Below are positions 1-5,557 of a stretch of DNA of 5,655 nucleotides, one piece after another (within the stretch, counting starts at the first letter, position 1; each line of letters begins with the position of its first letter). Both the position numbers and the translations under genes were made by a program. The notes beneath the pieces were generated by a model. That model was not told the DNA's origin. It made no database searches and worked only from the letters and a program-made list of their open reading frames with translations. The stretch is from contig PBWL01000060.1 in NCBI GenBank assembly GCA_002727235.1, forward strand, positions 8,195 to 13,849. Reading direction: 5' to 3'. This DNA comes from Acidimicrobiaceae bacterium. GTDB taxonomy: Bacteria > Actinomycetota > Acidimicrobiia > Acidimicrobiales > Ilumatobacteraceae.

Positions 1-579
1 ACCGTCGTCACCACCGACACCGCCGGCGTGGTCGGACCTGACCAGAGCCAAACCCCGCAATGGCTGTACCGGCGTGCCACCGAGCTCACCGCGCCCGGTC
101 CTAACCTTCGCCGCCTCGTCCGCTCAGTCGATCGTGGCACCAACGACCTCCAGATTCTCCACGGGCTCTCTGCGGATGTTTGCAACGCCGTCGACTACGA
201 GCCGGGGACCACCGAGGTCGACACGCCGGCCGATGTTGTCGTCGAGGCGGGAAGCGGGGTGTGCCAAGACCACTCCCATGTTTTCATCGCAGCAGCGCGC
301 ATGCTCGGCTACCCAGCCCGATACGTCTCAGGATATCTATTTGTCGAGGGCGGTCAAGAGCACGCTGGCCACGCTTGGGCCGAGGTGTCGGTAAATGGGC
401 TCGGCTGGGTCGGTTTCGACGTCTCCAATCAGATCTCCCCTGATGAGCGTTATGTTCGGCTTGCTGTCGGTCTCGATTACCAAGACGCCGCCCCGATTTC
501 AGGTGTGCGTCGAGGTACTGGCGGCGAGACACTCGAGGTCGACGTTTTGGTCGCCGAACAAGGAAGTGTCCAGCAATGA
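1..579 (+). CDS. Transglutaminase-like cysteine peptidase (Anbu-operon type), 5' end cut by window
   Basis: The reading frame is already open at base 1 and continues in frame through a GTG at 28, so the true start lies to the left; 192 residues are visible. Counting the GTG as residue 1, the papain-like transglutaminase triad is present: Cys79 in GVCQDHSH, His115 in GHAWAEV and Asp131 in GFDVSN. This matches the bacterial transglutaminase-like superfamily (COG1305), whose N-terminal beta domain is followed by a catalytic core; the visible start (TVVTTDTAG) fits the end of that N-terminal domain. Members next to Anbu genes are thought to be cytoplasmic cysteine peptidases or amide-bond enzymes, with substrate unknown. 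Its TGA overlaps the ATG of the downstream proteasome-type gene (ATGA), so the two are co-transcribed and probably translationally coupled. Family is secure; exact reaction is not. Confidence 0.9.
   Translation, partial: TVVTTDTAGVVGPDQSQTPQWLYRRATELTAPGPNLRRLVRSVDRGTNDLQILHGLSADVCNAVDYEPGTTEVDTPADVVVEAGSGVCQDHSHVFIAAARMLGYPARYVSGYLFVEGGQEHAGHAWAEVSVNGLGWVGFDVSNQISPDERYVRLAVGLDYQDAAPISGVRRGTGGETLEVDVLVAEQGSVQQ
561..566 (+). promoter_or_regulatory. Ribosome binding site for the Anbu peptidase gene
   Basis: AGGAAG lies 9 bases before the ATG at 576, inside the last codons of the transglutaminase gene. It supports that ATG as the start and shows that the downstream gene can be initiated independently as well as by coupling. 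Confidence 0.55.
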
Positions 580-1325
580 CCTACGGCGTTGGGATGAAAC
601 TCGACCACGGCCTCATTTTCATGTCCGATACCCGCACGAACGCTGGCGTTGACAACATCTCGACCTTCACCAAGATGCACCAGTGGACTGTGCCAGGGGA
701 GCGAGTCGTCACCGTGCTGTCCGCCGGCAATCTGGCCACCACGCAGGCGGTTATGTCGGTCCTTGACGAACGCACGAAGGCGCCCATTGATCGCGAGCCG
801 TCGATCCTTGAGACTCCGACGATGTTCCGGACCGCAGAGTTGGTCGGTGAGACGGTCGCTTCTACGATCGCCCGGCACAGAGGTGAGGGTCAGGAGGCGG
901 AGTCAACCTTCGATGCCACCCTCATTGTTGGCGGTCAGATCGTCGGAATGCCACCGCGCCTGTTTCTCGTGTACCCCGAGGGCAACTTCATCGAGGCGAG
1001 CGCGGACACCCCGTTCCTCCAGATTGGGGAGACGAAGTACGGCAAGCCAATCCTCGTTCGGGCCTTCGATCCAGAGATGACTTTCGTCGAGGCGGTGAAG
1101 CTGCTGCTGGTCTCGTTCGACTCGACTATCAAGGCCAATCTCTCCGTCGGCGCTCCGCTCGATGTTGTCTGGTATGCCAACGATTCTCTCGACGCCACCG
1201 CGCCCCGCCGTATCGACGCTTCCAATCCGGATTGGATGGCCGTCTCCGACGGCTGGGGTGATGCGCTTCGCGCCGCGTTCGGCTCGCTACCGGACCCGGA
1301 CCTCGACGGGCTCCCGAGCCGTTGA
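576..1325 (+). CDS. Anbu (ancestral beta subunit) proteasome-type peptidase
   Basis: This 249-residue Ntn-hydrolase resembles the bacterial Anbu family, which forms proteasome-like rings without alpha subunits and is usually about 240-250 residues long. The start reads MTYGVGMKLDHGL, so removal of Met would expose the catalytic Thr. The conserved SDTRTNAGVDNIST block at residues 17-30 carries the Asp partner (Asp18), and Lys33 in TKMHQW fits the catalytic lysine. Later family-like parts are the TFDATLIVGGQ stretch near residues 110-120 and the GETKYGKPIL segment near 150-160. Many relatives have Cys or Ala where this protein has Gly4. The gene overlaps the transglutaminase stop by 4 bp, which is the classic Anbu operon arrangement with ATP-grasp and alpha-E genes upstream. 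No proteasomal ATPase or Pup gene is in the window. Substrates of Anbu are not settled; peptidase activity is inferred from the family. Confidence 0.93.
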   Translation: MTYGVGMKLDHGLIFMSDTRTNAGVDNISTFTKMHQWTVPGERVVTVLSAGNLATTQAVMSVLDERTKAPIDREPSILETPTMFRTAELVGETVASTIARHRGEGQEAESTFDATLIVGGQIVGMPPRLFLVYPEGNFIEASADTPFLQIGETKYGKPILVRAFDPEMTFVEAVKLLLVSFDSTIKANLSVGAPLDVVWYANDSLDATAPRRIDASNPDWMAVSDGWGDALRAAFGSLPDPDLDGLPSR

Positions 1326-1400
1326 CGGCAATCCGCTCAAGCCGCTGCTCAAGCTCGGCACGATCGCAGAGCCCATGGGATGCAGCATCGATTCCGCTAT

Positions 1401-1427
1401 CAAGCGGTGGAAGGACGTTCCCGCTTG
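1401..1427. terminator. Hairpin between convergent genes, possible bidirectional terminator
   Basis: CAAGCGG (1401-1407) pairs perfectly with CCGCTTG (1421-1427); inside it GAA (1410-1412) can pair with TTC (1418-1420) around a 5-base loop, leaving two unpaired bases. It lies in the 139-bp gap between the convergent Anbu and Rieske genes, where a terminator is expected. No T-run follows on either strand, so it would be a tract-less hairpin, as is often proposed for high-G+C bacteria. Nothing else in the gap looks like a gene. Confidence 0.35.
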
Positions 1428-1464
1428 CAACGACTTGAAATGATCGAGCAGATCGGACTGACGG

Positions 1465-2613
1465 TCACCTGCTGAGGCGGGTGGTGAGGTAGCGGTCGAA
1501 GTCAAAGACGTTGCGTTCGAGGTACGAAAGCGGCGCTCGATCGAACTGTGGTCGGTCGACACTTCGGCGGATCTCGGCGACCACAGGGTGATCCTCGCTG
1601 TTGACCTGGTCGATGAGAGCGTTGATATCGGCGACAAGCTCATCAGGGTCGTCAGCTGCGGCAAGCGTTGTTGGAGCCACAGCGACCTGCCAGGCGATCC
1701 GAACCTGATCAGTACCCATCGGTGTAATCCTGAGAAACCACAGCCAATCCGGCTGAAGTTGGATCACGAAACCCGGAAAAATCGCTGCGAGCACAATCGT
1801 GCGGCGCCACTCACCATCAAGGCGGTCGTCGCCGTCGGCGGTGAGGTTAGGGCCATCGGCCTCAACCACTCGATGGTGGGCCCAGTCGAGCGTTCCCGGG
1901 TACATCTCGGTATTCGCCGTGTTGTCGCCATTGGCACCAAAGCTCTCCTTGTGCACCTTGAAGACGTGATACGCGTCCATGAAGTTCTCGACGAGGAGTT
2001 TCCAGTTGGTGGGCCACACATCGACCTCATCGCGCACGGTCACATAGCTCTCCATGGCGAACTTCCCGACAATGTCGTCAAGGCCAGCGAGGCGAGGCCC
2101 GAGAGGTTCGGCATCCGGGTCAAGGTTGACGAATACGAAACCGTTCCAAACCTCAAGCCGAATCTCAGGCAAACGGTGGTGGTCGGGGTTAAAGGGAGCA
2201 CCGTCAGCCTCGGTGCTCTCAGTCATGTAGGGGCCGCCAATCAGCGAACCGTCGTGACGATACGCCCAGGCGTGATATGGGCAGGTGATGCGAGTCTCGT
2301 TGCCGCAGCCGGTGAGCAGCTGCGCGCCACGGTGGACGCAAACATTGTCGAAGGCCCTGATTGAGTCCTCGCCGCGAATGGTCACAATCGACCGCACCCC
2401 GCCGCCGACGACCGGCAGATCTGCACACACATAGTCGCCCGCCTCTCTCAGGTCGGCCGTTCGAGCGACACACTGCCAATCGCCAGCAAACACCGTTGCG
2501 AGTTCGGCATCAAGAACCTCCTCTGACGAGTACGCCTCAAGGGGCAGCATTCGTGCTTGCTCGAACGAAAGCGCAGAGTGCGCCTGGAGCTCATCAAATA
2601 CCGACACGGACAT
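1465..2613 (-). CDS. Rieske non-heme iron oxygenase, large (alpha) subunit type
   Basis: With the ATG at 2613 the protein has 382 residues, normal for the family. The N-terminal Rieske [2Fe-2S] domain has the C-x-H-x16-C-x2-H motif at Cys92, His94, Cys111 and His114. The C-terminal catalytic domain has NWKLLVENFMDAYHVFKVH, giving the bridging Asp213 and the iron ligands His216 and His221; Asp341 in NSEDHPVV is the likely third ligand. The enzyme should use O2 and electrons from a reductase to hydroxylate or demethylate an organic substrate in the cytoplasm. No beta subunit, ferredoxin or reductase is nearby, which suggests an alpha-only (homotrimer-like) enzyme served by a reductase elsewhere. 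The frame stays open to an ATG at 2730, but that extension lies within the upstream gene and does not look like family sequence. A GTG at 2607 is an alternative start. Substrate is unknown; acidic or steroid-like compounds are a guess from context. Confidence 0.9.
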   Translation of the reverse strand: MSVSVFDELQAHSALSFEQARMLPLEAYSSEEVLDAELATVFAGDWQCVARTADLREAGDYVCADLPVVGGGVRSIVTIRGEDSIRAFDNVCVHRGAQLLTGCGNETRITCPYHAWAYRHDGSLIGGPYMTESTEADGAPFNPDHHRLPEIRLEVWNGFVFVNLDPDAEPLGPRLAGLDDIVGKFAMESYVTVRDEVDVWPTNWKLLVENFMDAYHVFKVHKESFGANGDNTANTEMYPGTLDWAHHRVVEADGPNLTADGDDRLDGEWRRTIVLAAIFPGFVIQLQPDWLWFLRITPMGTDQVRIAWQVAVAPTTLAAADDPDELVADINALIDQVNSEDHPVVAEIRRSVDRPQFDRAPLSYLERNVFDFDRYLTTRLSR

Positions 2614-3202
2614 CCTCTCCAATTCGACCGGGCAGAGTCGATGCCACGATTCGCCATGTTGATTCATTGCGAATCGGTTCGCAGATTGCAAACTCGACAT
2701 CGAATGGAGACTTGGCGTCACTGCGATCATCGTTCACCACTACTGCGAGATCGCCGGCCACATACACCCGGTGACTGACATCAGTTCGACGCTCGATGAG
2801 GCGCTCTGTCGACCCGGGTAGGCGGTGCCACTCCTCAACGTAGGCACCACTTGGCGCCCGCTCAATCATGACTGAACCATCATCGTTCCACTCGAGGAGG
2901 CCCGGCTCAGGAAACGCCGATACCGGATGGATGGCGATGTCGTCAGGCCCACGGGTGTGCCACTCTGCGGTCGCCCGACGAATGCCGTCACAACCCGTCT
3001 CGATCGAGGTGCAGGTGGTGTAGCCGGTGCTGGCCTCGCACGTGAACGGGTCGTCGCTGTCGACCGGAATCCGAACGTCGACCATCGCCGAATCAAGTTG
3101 CAGCCACACAACGAGCGAGTCAGTGTCGCTGGTGCCGTCGTCGTTCACAATCGACGCACGTCTCCAAGCGCCTCGGAGCAGATCGGGGACAGCATTTGGC
3201 AC
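2594..3202 (-). CDS. HRI1-like (lipocalin-like beta-barrel) protein of unknown function
   Basis: This 202-residue protein begins with a GTG (no ATG is available between the in-frame stop at 3224-3226 and the conserved start region). It has no signal peptide or membrane segment. Sequence features recall the HRI1 family, known from yeast and from uncharacterised bacterial proteins: LLRGAWRRASI at residues 8-18, VWLQLDSAMVDVRIP at 32-46, WHTRGPDD at 81-88, a D-G-x-x-x-E segment followed by GAYVEEWHR at 119-127, and VYVAGDLAVVV near 145. These alternate short hydrophobic strands, as in a small beta-barrel. Three cysteines (55, 64, 71) cluster where relatives usually have none that I recall. The stop overlaps the Rieske oxygenase start by about 20 bp, so the two are one transcript and probably work together. 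Role is unknown; a substrate-binding or accessory protein is only a guess. Family assignment is from memory of motifs. Confidence 0.78.
   Translation of the reverse strand: MPNAVPDLLRGAWRRASIVNDDGTSDTDSLVVWLQLDSAMVDVRIPVDSDDPFTCEASTGYTTCTSIETGCDGIRRATAEWHTRGPDDIAIHPVSAFPEPGLLEWNDDGSVMIERAPSGAYVEEWHRLPGSTERLIERRTDVSHRVYVAGDLAVVVNDDRSDAKSPFDVEFAICEPIRNESTWRIVASTLPGRIGEDVRVGI
2614..2620 (-). promoter_or_regulatory. Shine-Dalgarno that decides the Rieske oxygenase start
   Basis: On the minus strand GGAGAGG stands directly before the ATG at 2613 and six bases before a GTG at 2607. Spacing favours the GTG; if only the first GGAG pairs with 16S rRNA, the ATG has a 3-base spacer. Either start discards the open extension to 2730. 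The site lies inside the 3' end of the HRI1-like gene. Confidence 0.55.
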
Positions 3203-3231
3203 AACGGAAGCGTACGACGTCGATCAGACTT

Positions 3232-3260
3232 CGTAAACGGGGTGAAGGCGTCTCTCTCAA
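3232..3260 (-). promoter_or_regulatory. Weak sigma70-like promoter candidate for the HRI1-like/Rieske operon
   Basis: On the minus strand TTGAGA (3260-3255) matches the -35 consensus at 5 of 6 bases and is followed after 17 bases by TTTACG (3237-3232), a poor -10 element with 3 of 6 matches. Transcription would start near 3225, about 23 bases before the GTG at 3202. Correct position and spacing speak for it; the weak -10 speaks against it. Confidence 0.25.
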
Positions 3261-3261
3261 T

Positions 3262-3271
3262 GTCACGTGAC
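3262..3271. promoter_or_regulatory. Perfect 10-bp palindrome GTCACGTGAC, candidate operator
   Basis: The ten bases are identical on both strands. On the minus strand the site sits one base upstream of the candidate -35 element, where an activator or repressor dimer commonly binds. No regulator gene is in the window, so the binding protein is unknown. Confidence 0.4.
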
Positions 3272-3322
3272 CATCGCTGCGACATGGGGCTCTTGTGTTG
3301 AGCGAAGCAGGCGTCGACCTGG

Positions 3323-4792
3323 TTACGAAGTCCGATCGGCTCTTAGGGCGTTTCGCCGCACTTTTCCTGCGTCATCCCGAAGAGGCTCATCGACATATTC
3401 AACCGACCGCGGCAACTTGTATTTTGCGAGACGTTCTGCCGCGAATGTGAGCAGATCTTCGGTGCTCAACACGTTCGGGTCGGCCTCAACGATCGCGTGT
3501 ACAGAACTCCCTTTGTCATCATCGGGCAAGCCAATGACCACCACTGATTTCACGTCGGGATGCTCCTGCAATGCTGACTCCACTTCTGCTGGATACACGT
3601 TTGACCCTCCGGTCAGAATCATGTCGGCGAGACGGTCGCCGAGATAGAGGTAGCCGTCTTCGTCGAACCATCCAAGATCACCAAGTGACTCCCAACCGCC
3701 ATCGAGTTGCTTTGCTTCAGCACCGAGATACAGGTACGTCGGGCTATCTCGATTGGTTGGCCGCATCCACACCTCGCCTTGTTCACCTGCGGGCAATTCG
3801 TTGCCATCAGGGTCGCACACTTTGATTTCGCCTTGGTCGACGCGACCAACCGAGCCTCGATGCTCAAGCCATTCGGTGCCAGTGATGATCGTCACCGCCT
3901 GTGCTTCGGTGCCGGCGTACAACTCGACGATGCGTTCAGGCCCAAGCCAGTCGATCCAAGCCTGCTTCAGCCACTGAGGGCACGGCTCGGCGAGGTGCCA
4001 GACCACTCTCAGACTTGAAAGGTCGTAGTTGAAGCGAACCTCGTCATCGAGACGAAGGACGCGCTTCATCATCGTTGGCACCATGTAGACGACATCTGCG
4101 CTGTGATCCTCAATAGCGGCAAGCGTGGCTTCGGCATCAAAACGTTCGAGTAGTACGACCGTTGAACCACAGAGCAGCGCCTGACACGCCCACACCGCAG
4201 GACCATTGTGATATAGCGGCCCAGGCATGACGAGACATCCGTCATGGCTCATCAACAGTGCCGGACCTGCGTCGGTATCAACAATCGCAGGATCACCCGA
4301 AACGATGAGTTTCGGTCGCCCGGTTGAACCGCCAGATGTTGGCGCTTTCCACGCAGGAGAAGTGGCATCAGGAAGCGGCTCATCTGAGTACTCCGCAGAT
4401 GGTTCATACCCCTTTCCCAAGCACTGCACGCCCTCCGGAAGTAACGCAGCCATGTCGCTGCCAGGTTCAACGCCAACGACAACTTTCGGTGAGGCAAGTT
4501 CAACAATGGCGGCTAGTTCTCGTGGCGGCAGTTTCGCCGACACCGGCTGAGGCGTCGCGCCCAACTTCCACACGGCGACGTAGGTCACGAACCAATCAAT
4601 TGAGTTTGGAAGCGCCACAGTGACGAAGTCGCCGTGACCGACTCCACGGTCGCCAAGGTCTCTCGCAAGACGATTTCCGGCGCGTTCGAGTCCAGACCGA
4701 GATATTGACTTTCCGTTGCAGACGACCGCAGGCCGGTCGGGCAATATGTCAGCGAGATCAGATAAACGTTGCGGAAACGAGATGAGCGGCAC
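3323..4792 (-). CDS. AMP-forming acyl-CoA ligase, bile-acid/steroid CoA ligase-like
   Basis: The protein belongs to the ANL adenylate-forming superfamily and should convert a carboxylic acid, ATP and CoA to the acyl-CoA. From the GTG at 4792 it has 489 residues and begins PLISFPQRLSDLA, as relatives do. Visible motifs in order are the phosphate-binding TSGGSTGRPK (152-161), the A5 motif in the form YAGTE (292-296), the A7 region with Asp372 and GDR ending at Arg387, the hinge/A8 TGGSNVYPAEVE (394-405), and the A10 lysine Lys477 in DAGKVRRNALR. The SGGSTGRPK and LAEPCPQWLK segments recall bile acid-CoA ligase (BaiB)-type enzymes, so a steroid or other bulky acid is possible. The frame is open to an ATG at 4909, but this would overlap the divergent nitroreductase start and adds unconserved sequence. 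No clear Shine-Dalgarno precedes the GTG; a TTG at 4852 is a less likely alternative. Substrate is inferred. Confidence 0.9.
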   Translation of the reverse strand: MPLISFPQRLSDLADILPDRPAVVCNGKSISRSGLERAGNRLARDLGDRGVGHGDFVTVALPNSIDWFVTYVAVWKLGATPQPVSAKLPPRELAAIVELASPKVVVGVEPGSDMAALLPEGVQCLGKGYEPSAEYSDEPLPDATSPAWKAPTSGGSTGRPKLIVSGDPAIVDTDAGPALLMSHDGCLVMPGPLYHNGPAVWACQALLCGSTVVLLERFDAEATLAAIEDHSADVVYMVPTMMKRVLRLDDEVRFNYDLSSLRVVWHLAEPCPQWLKQAWIDWLGPERIVELYAGTEAQAVTIITGTEWLEHRGSVGRVDQGEIKVCDPDGNELPAGEQGEVWMRPTNRDSPTYLYLGAEAKQLDGGWESLGDLGWFDEDGYLYLGDRLADMILTGGSNVYPAEVESALQEHPDVKSVVVIGLPDDDKGSSVHAIVEADPNVLSTEDLLTFAAERLAKYKLPRSVEYVDEPLRDDAGKVRRNALRADRTS

Positions 4793-4898
4793 AGTGTCGT
4801 TGTAGCAGGCGAAAGGTTTATCGTGCGAGTAGGAGAGCCGCCGACCGCACAATGTTGCTCTCTCTTCAACTTCGGCTCTGACATCAGGCACGGCAACA
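4793..4898. promoter_or_regulatory. Divergent intergenic region between ligase and nitroreductase genes
   Basis: These 106 bases separate two divergently transcribed genes and must carry a promoter for each if the starts at 4792 and 4899 are right. I could not find a convincing -35/-10 pair or operator on either strand, and there is no strong ribosome binding site before either start, so leaderless or short-leader transcripts are possible. Confidence 0.4.
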
Positions 4899-5498
4899 AT
4901 GTCGAACATGACAACACCCCTTGCCGATCATGCTGTGGCTCAGTTGTTCGTCGACGCTCACACCGCACGCACATTTCTCGACGAACCGGTGACCGACGCG
5001 CAGATCGAAAGCCTGTACGAGATGATGAAATGGGCCCCGACGACAATGAACATCCAGCCGCTCCGGCTCATCATTGCTCGCAGTGATGCCGCACGTGCCC
5101 AGGTTCTCGAACATCTCGGTGGATCAAACCGCGAACAGGCTGAGGCAGCGCCGCTCATCACCGTGGTCTGCGCAGATTCAAACTTTCATGACACGCTCTC
5201 CGAAGTCGTTCCTCACATCGCAAATGCTCGAGAGTTCTTCCTCGATGATGAACGGCGTGAAGCAACTGCTCGACACCAAACATGGCTGCAATCTGGGTAC
5301 CTCGTGATGGCGATCCGTGCTCTCGGATTGGGTTGTGGGCCAATGTTGGGCTACGACGCTGCCGGTCTCGATGCGGCAATGCTGGCAGGGAGTTCACTGG
5401 TCTCCACCATGGTGATGACCGTCGGGGTGCCCGACCCGGCGGGTTACGGGGAGCGCCGCCCTCGTCTCGATCTCGACCGCGTCATGTTAGAGCGGTAA
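4899..5498 (+). CDS. Nitroreductase-family oxidoreductase, RutE/malonic semialdehyde reductase-like
   Basis: The 199-residue protein is close in length and pattern to E. coli RutE (196 residues), an FMN-dependent NAD(P)H enzyme that reduces malonic semialdehyde in pyrimidine breakdown. Shared features are LFVDAHTARTF near residues 16-26, the MMKWAPTTMNIQP block at 42-54 (FMN phosphate and dimer region), HIANAREFF in the middle, the GLGCGPMLGYD segment at 143-153, and the closing RPRLDLDRVM. A second ATG at 4908 is an equally possible start; neither has a strong Shine-Dalgarno. No other rut genes are present, so a role in uracil breakdown is not supported; reduction of another aldehyde, enone or nitro compound in the neighbouring catabolic module is more plausible. 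It is divergent from the acyl-CoA ligase and probably co-transcribed with the acyl-CoA synthetase 59 bp downstream. Confidence 0.88.
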   Translation: MSNMTTPLADHAVAQLFVDAHTARTFLDEPVTDAQIESLYEMMKWAPTTMNIQPLRLIIARSDAARAQVLEHLGGSNREQAEAAPLITVVCADSNFHDTLSEVVPHIANAREFFLDDERREATARHQTWLQSGYLVMAIRALGLGCGPMLGYDAAGLDAAMLAGSSLVSTMVMTVGVPDPAGYGERRPRLDLDRVMLER

Positions 5499-5544
5499 TC
5501 TTCGGGCGATCGGTTGACAGACGTCGGGGGGCGTCGCCGAGACC

Positions 5545-5550
5545 AGGGGG
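5545..5550 (+). promoter_or_regulatory. Ribosome binding site of the second acyl-CoA synthetase
   Basis: AGGGGG precedes the ATG at 5558 by a 7-base spacer. It is the strongest translation signal on the right side of the window and supports this ATG as the start of the partial gene. Confidence 0.6.
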
Positions 5551-5557
5551 TTACAAC

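Larger units (their letters stand above)
3203..3322. other. Intergenic leader of the HRI1-like/Rieske operon
   Basis: This 120-bp gap separates the ligase stop from the HRI1-like start, both on the minus strand. I see no credible gene in it. It holds a 10-bp palindrome, a weak minus-strand promoter candidate, and one arm of a near-perfect inverted repeat, which together suggest that the HRI1-like/Rieske pair has its own regulated promoter and is not simply a continuation of the ligase transcript. Confidence 0.5.
3221..3338. repeat. Inverted repeat, 16-bp arms with one mismatch, around the ligase/HRI1-like gap
   Basis: The left arm, CGATCAGACTTCGTAA (3221-3236), is the reverse complement of the right arm, TTACGAAGTCCGATCG (3323-3338), at 15 of 16 positions; similarity fades outside these limits. 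The right arm covers the last codons and stop of the acyl-CoA ligase gene. The left arm overlaps the putative -10 and transcription start of the HRI1-like operon. The 86 bases between the arms contain the palindrome GTCACGTGAC. It could be a long-loop RNA stem, paired protein sites, or a trace of a small inverted duplication. Confidence 0.6.

Noticed and set aside
1342..1365. Short direct repeat of GCTCAAG
   Set aside because: Only two seven-base copies 12 bases apart; readily explained by chance in this base composition.
1375..1443. 22-codon frame with ATG in the convergent gap after the Anbu gene
   Set aside because: No ribosome binding site, no recognisable sequence, and it contains the candidate hairpin.
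1588..2364. 258-codon open frame on the plus strand
   Set aside because: It is antisense to the Rieske oxygenase, whose iron-ligand motifs are unmistakable; the plus-strand product shows no recognisable domain and is explained by third-codon-position G/C bias.
2614..2730. 39-residue N-terminal extension of the Rieske protein to an ATG at 2730
   Set aside because: It lies wholly inside the coding region of the HRI1-like gene, and a strong Shine-Dalgarno marks a start near 2613/2607.
2927..3301. 124-codon open frame on the plus strand across the HRI1-like gene and its leader
   Set aside because: Low-complexity, Arg/Val-rich translation without motifs, opposite to a gene with family-like motifs.
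4899..5498. Role of the nitroreductase in the rut uracil pathway
   Set aside because: Similarity to RutE is clear, but no other rut genes flank it.
5514..5519. Perfect TTGACA before the second acyl-CoA synthetase
   Set aside because: No acceptable -10 element follows at 16-18 bases; the 59-bp gap is more simply part of a nitroreductase-synthetase transcript.
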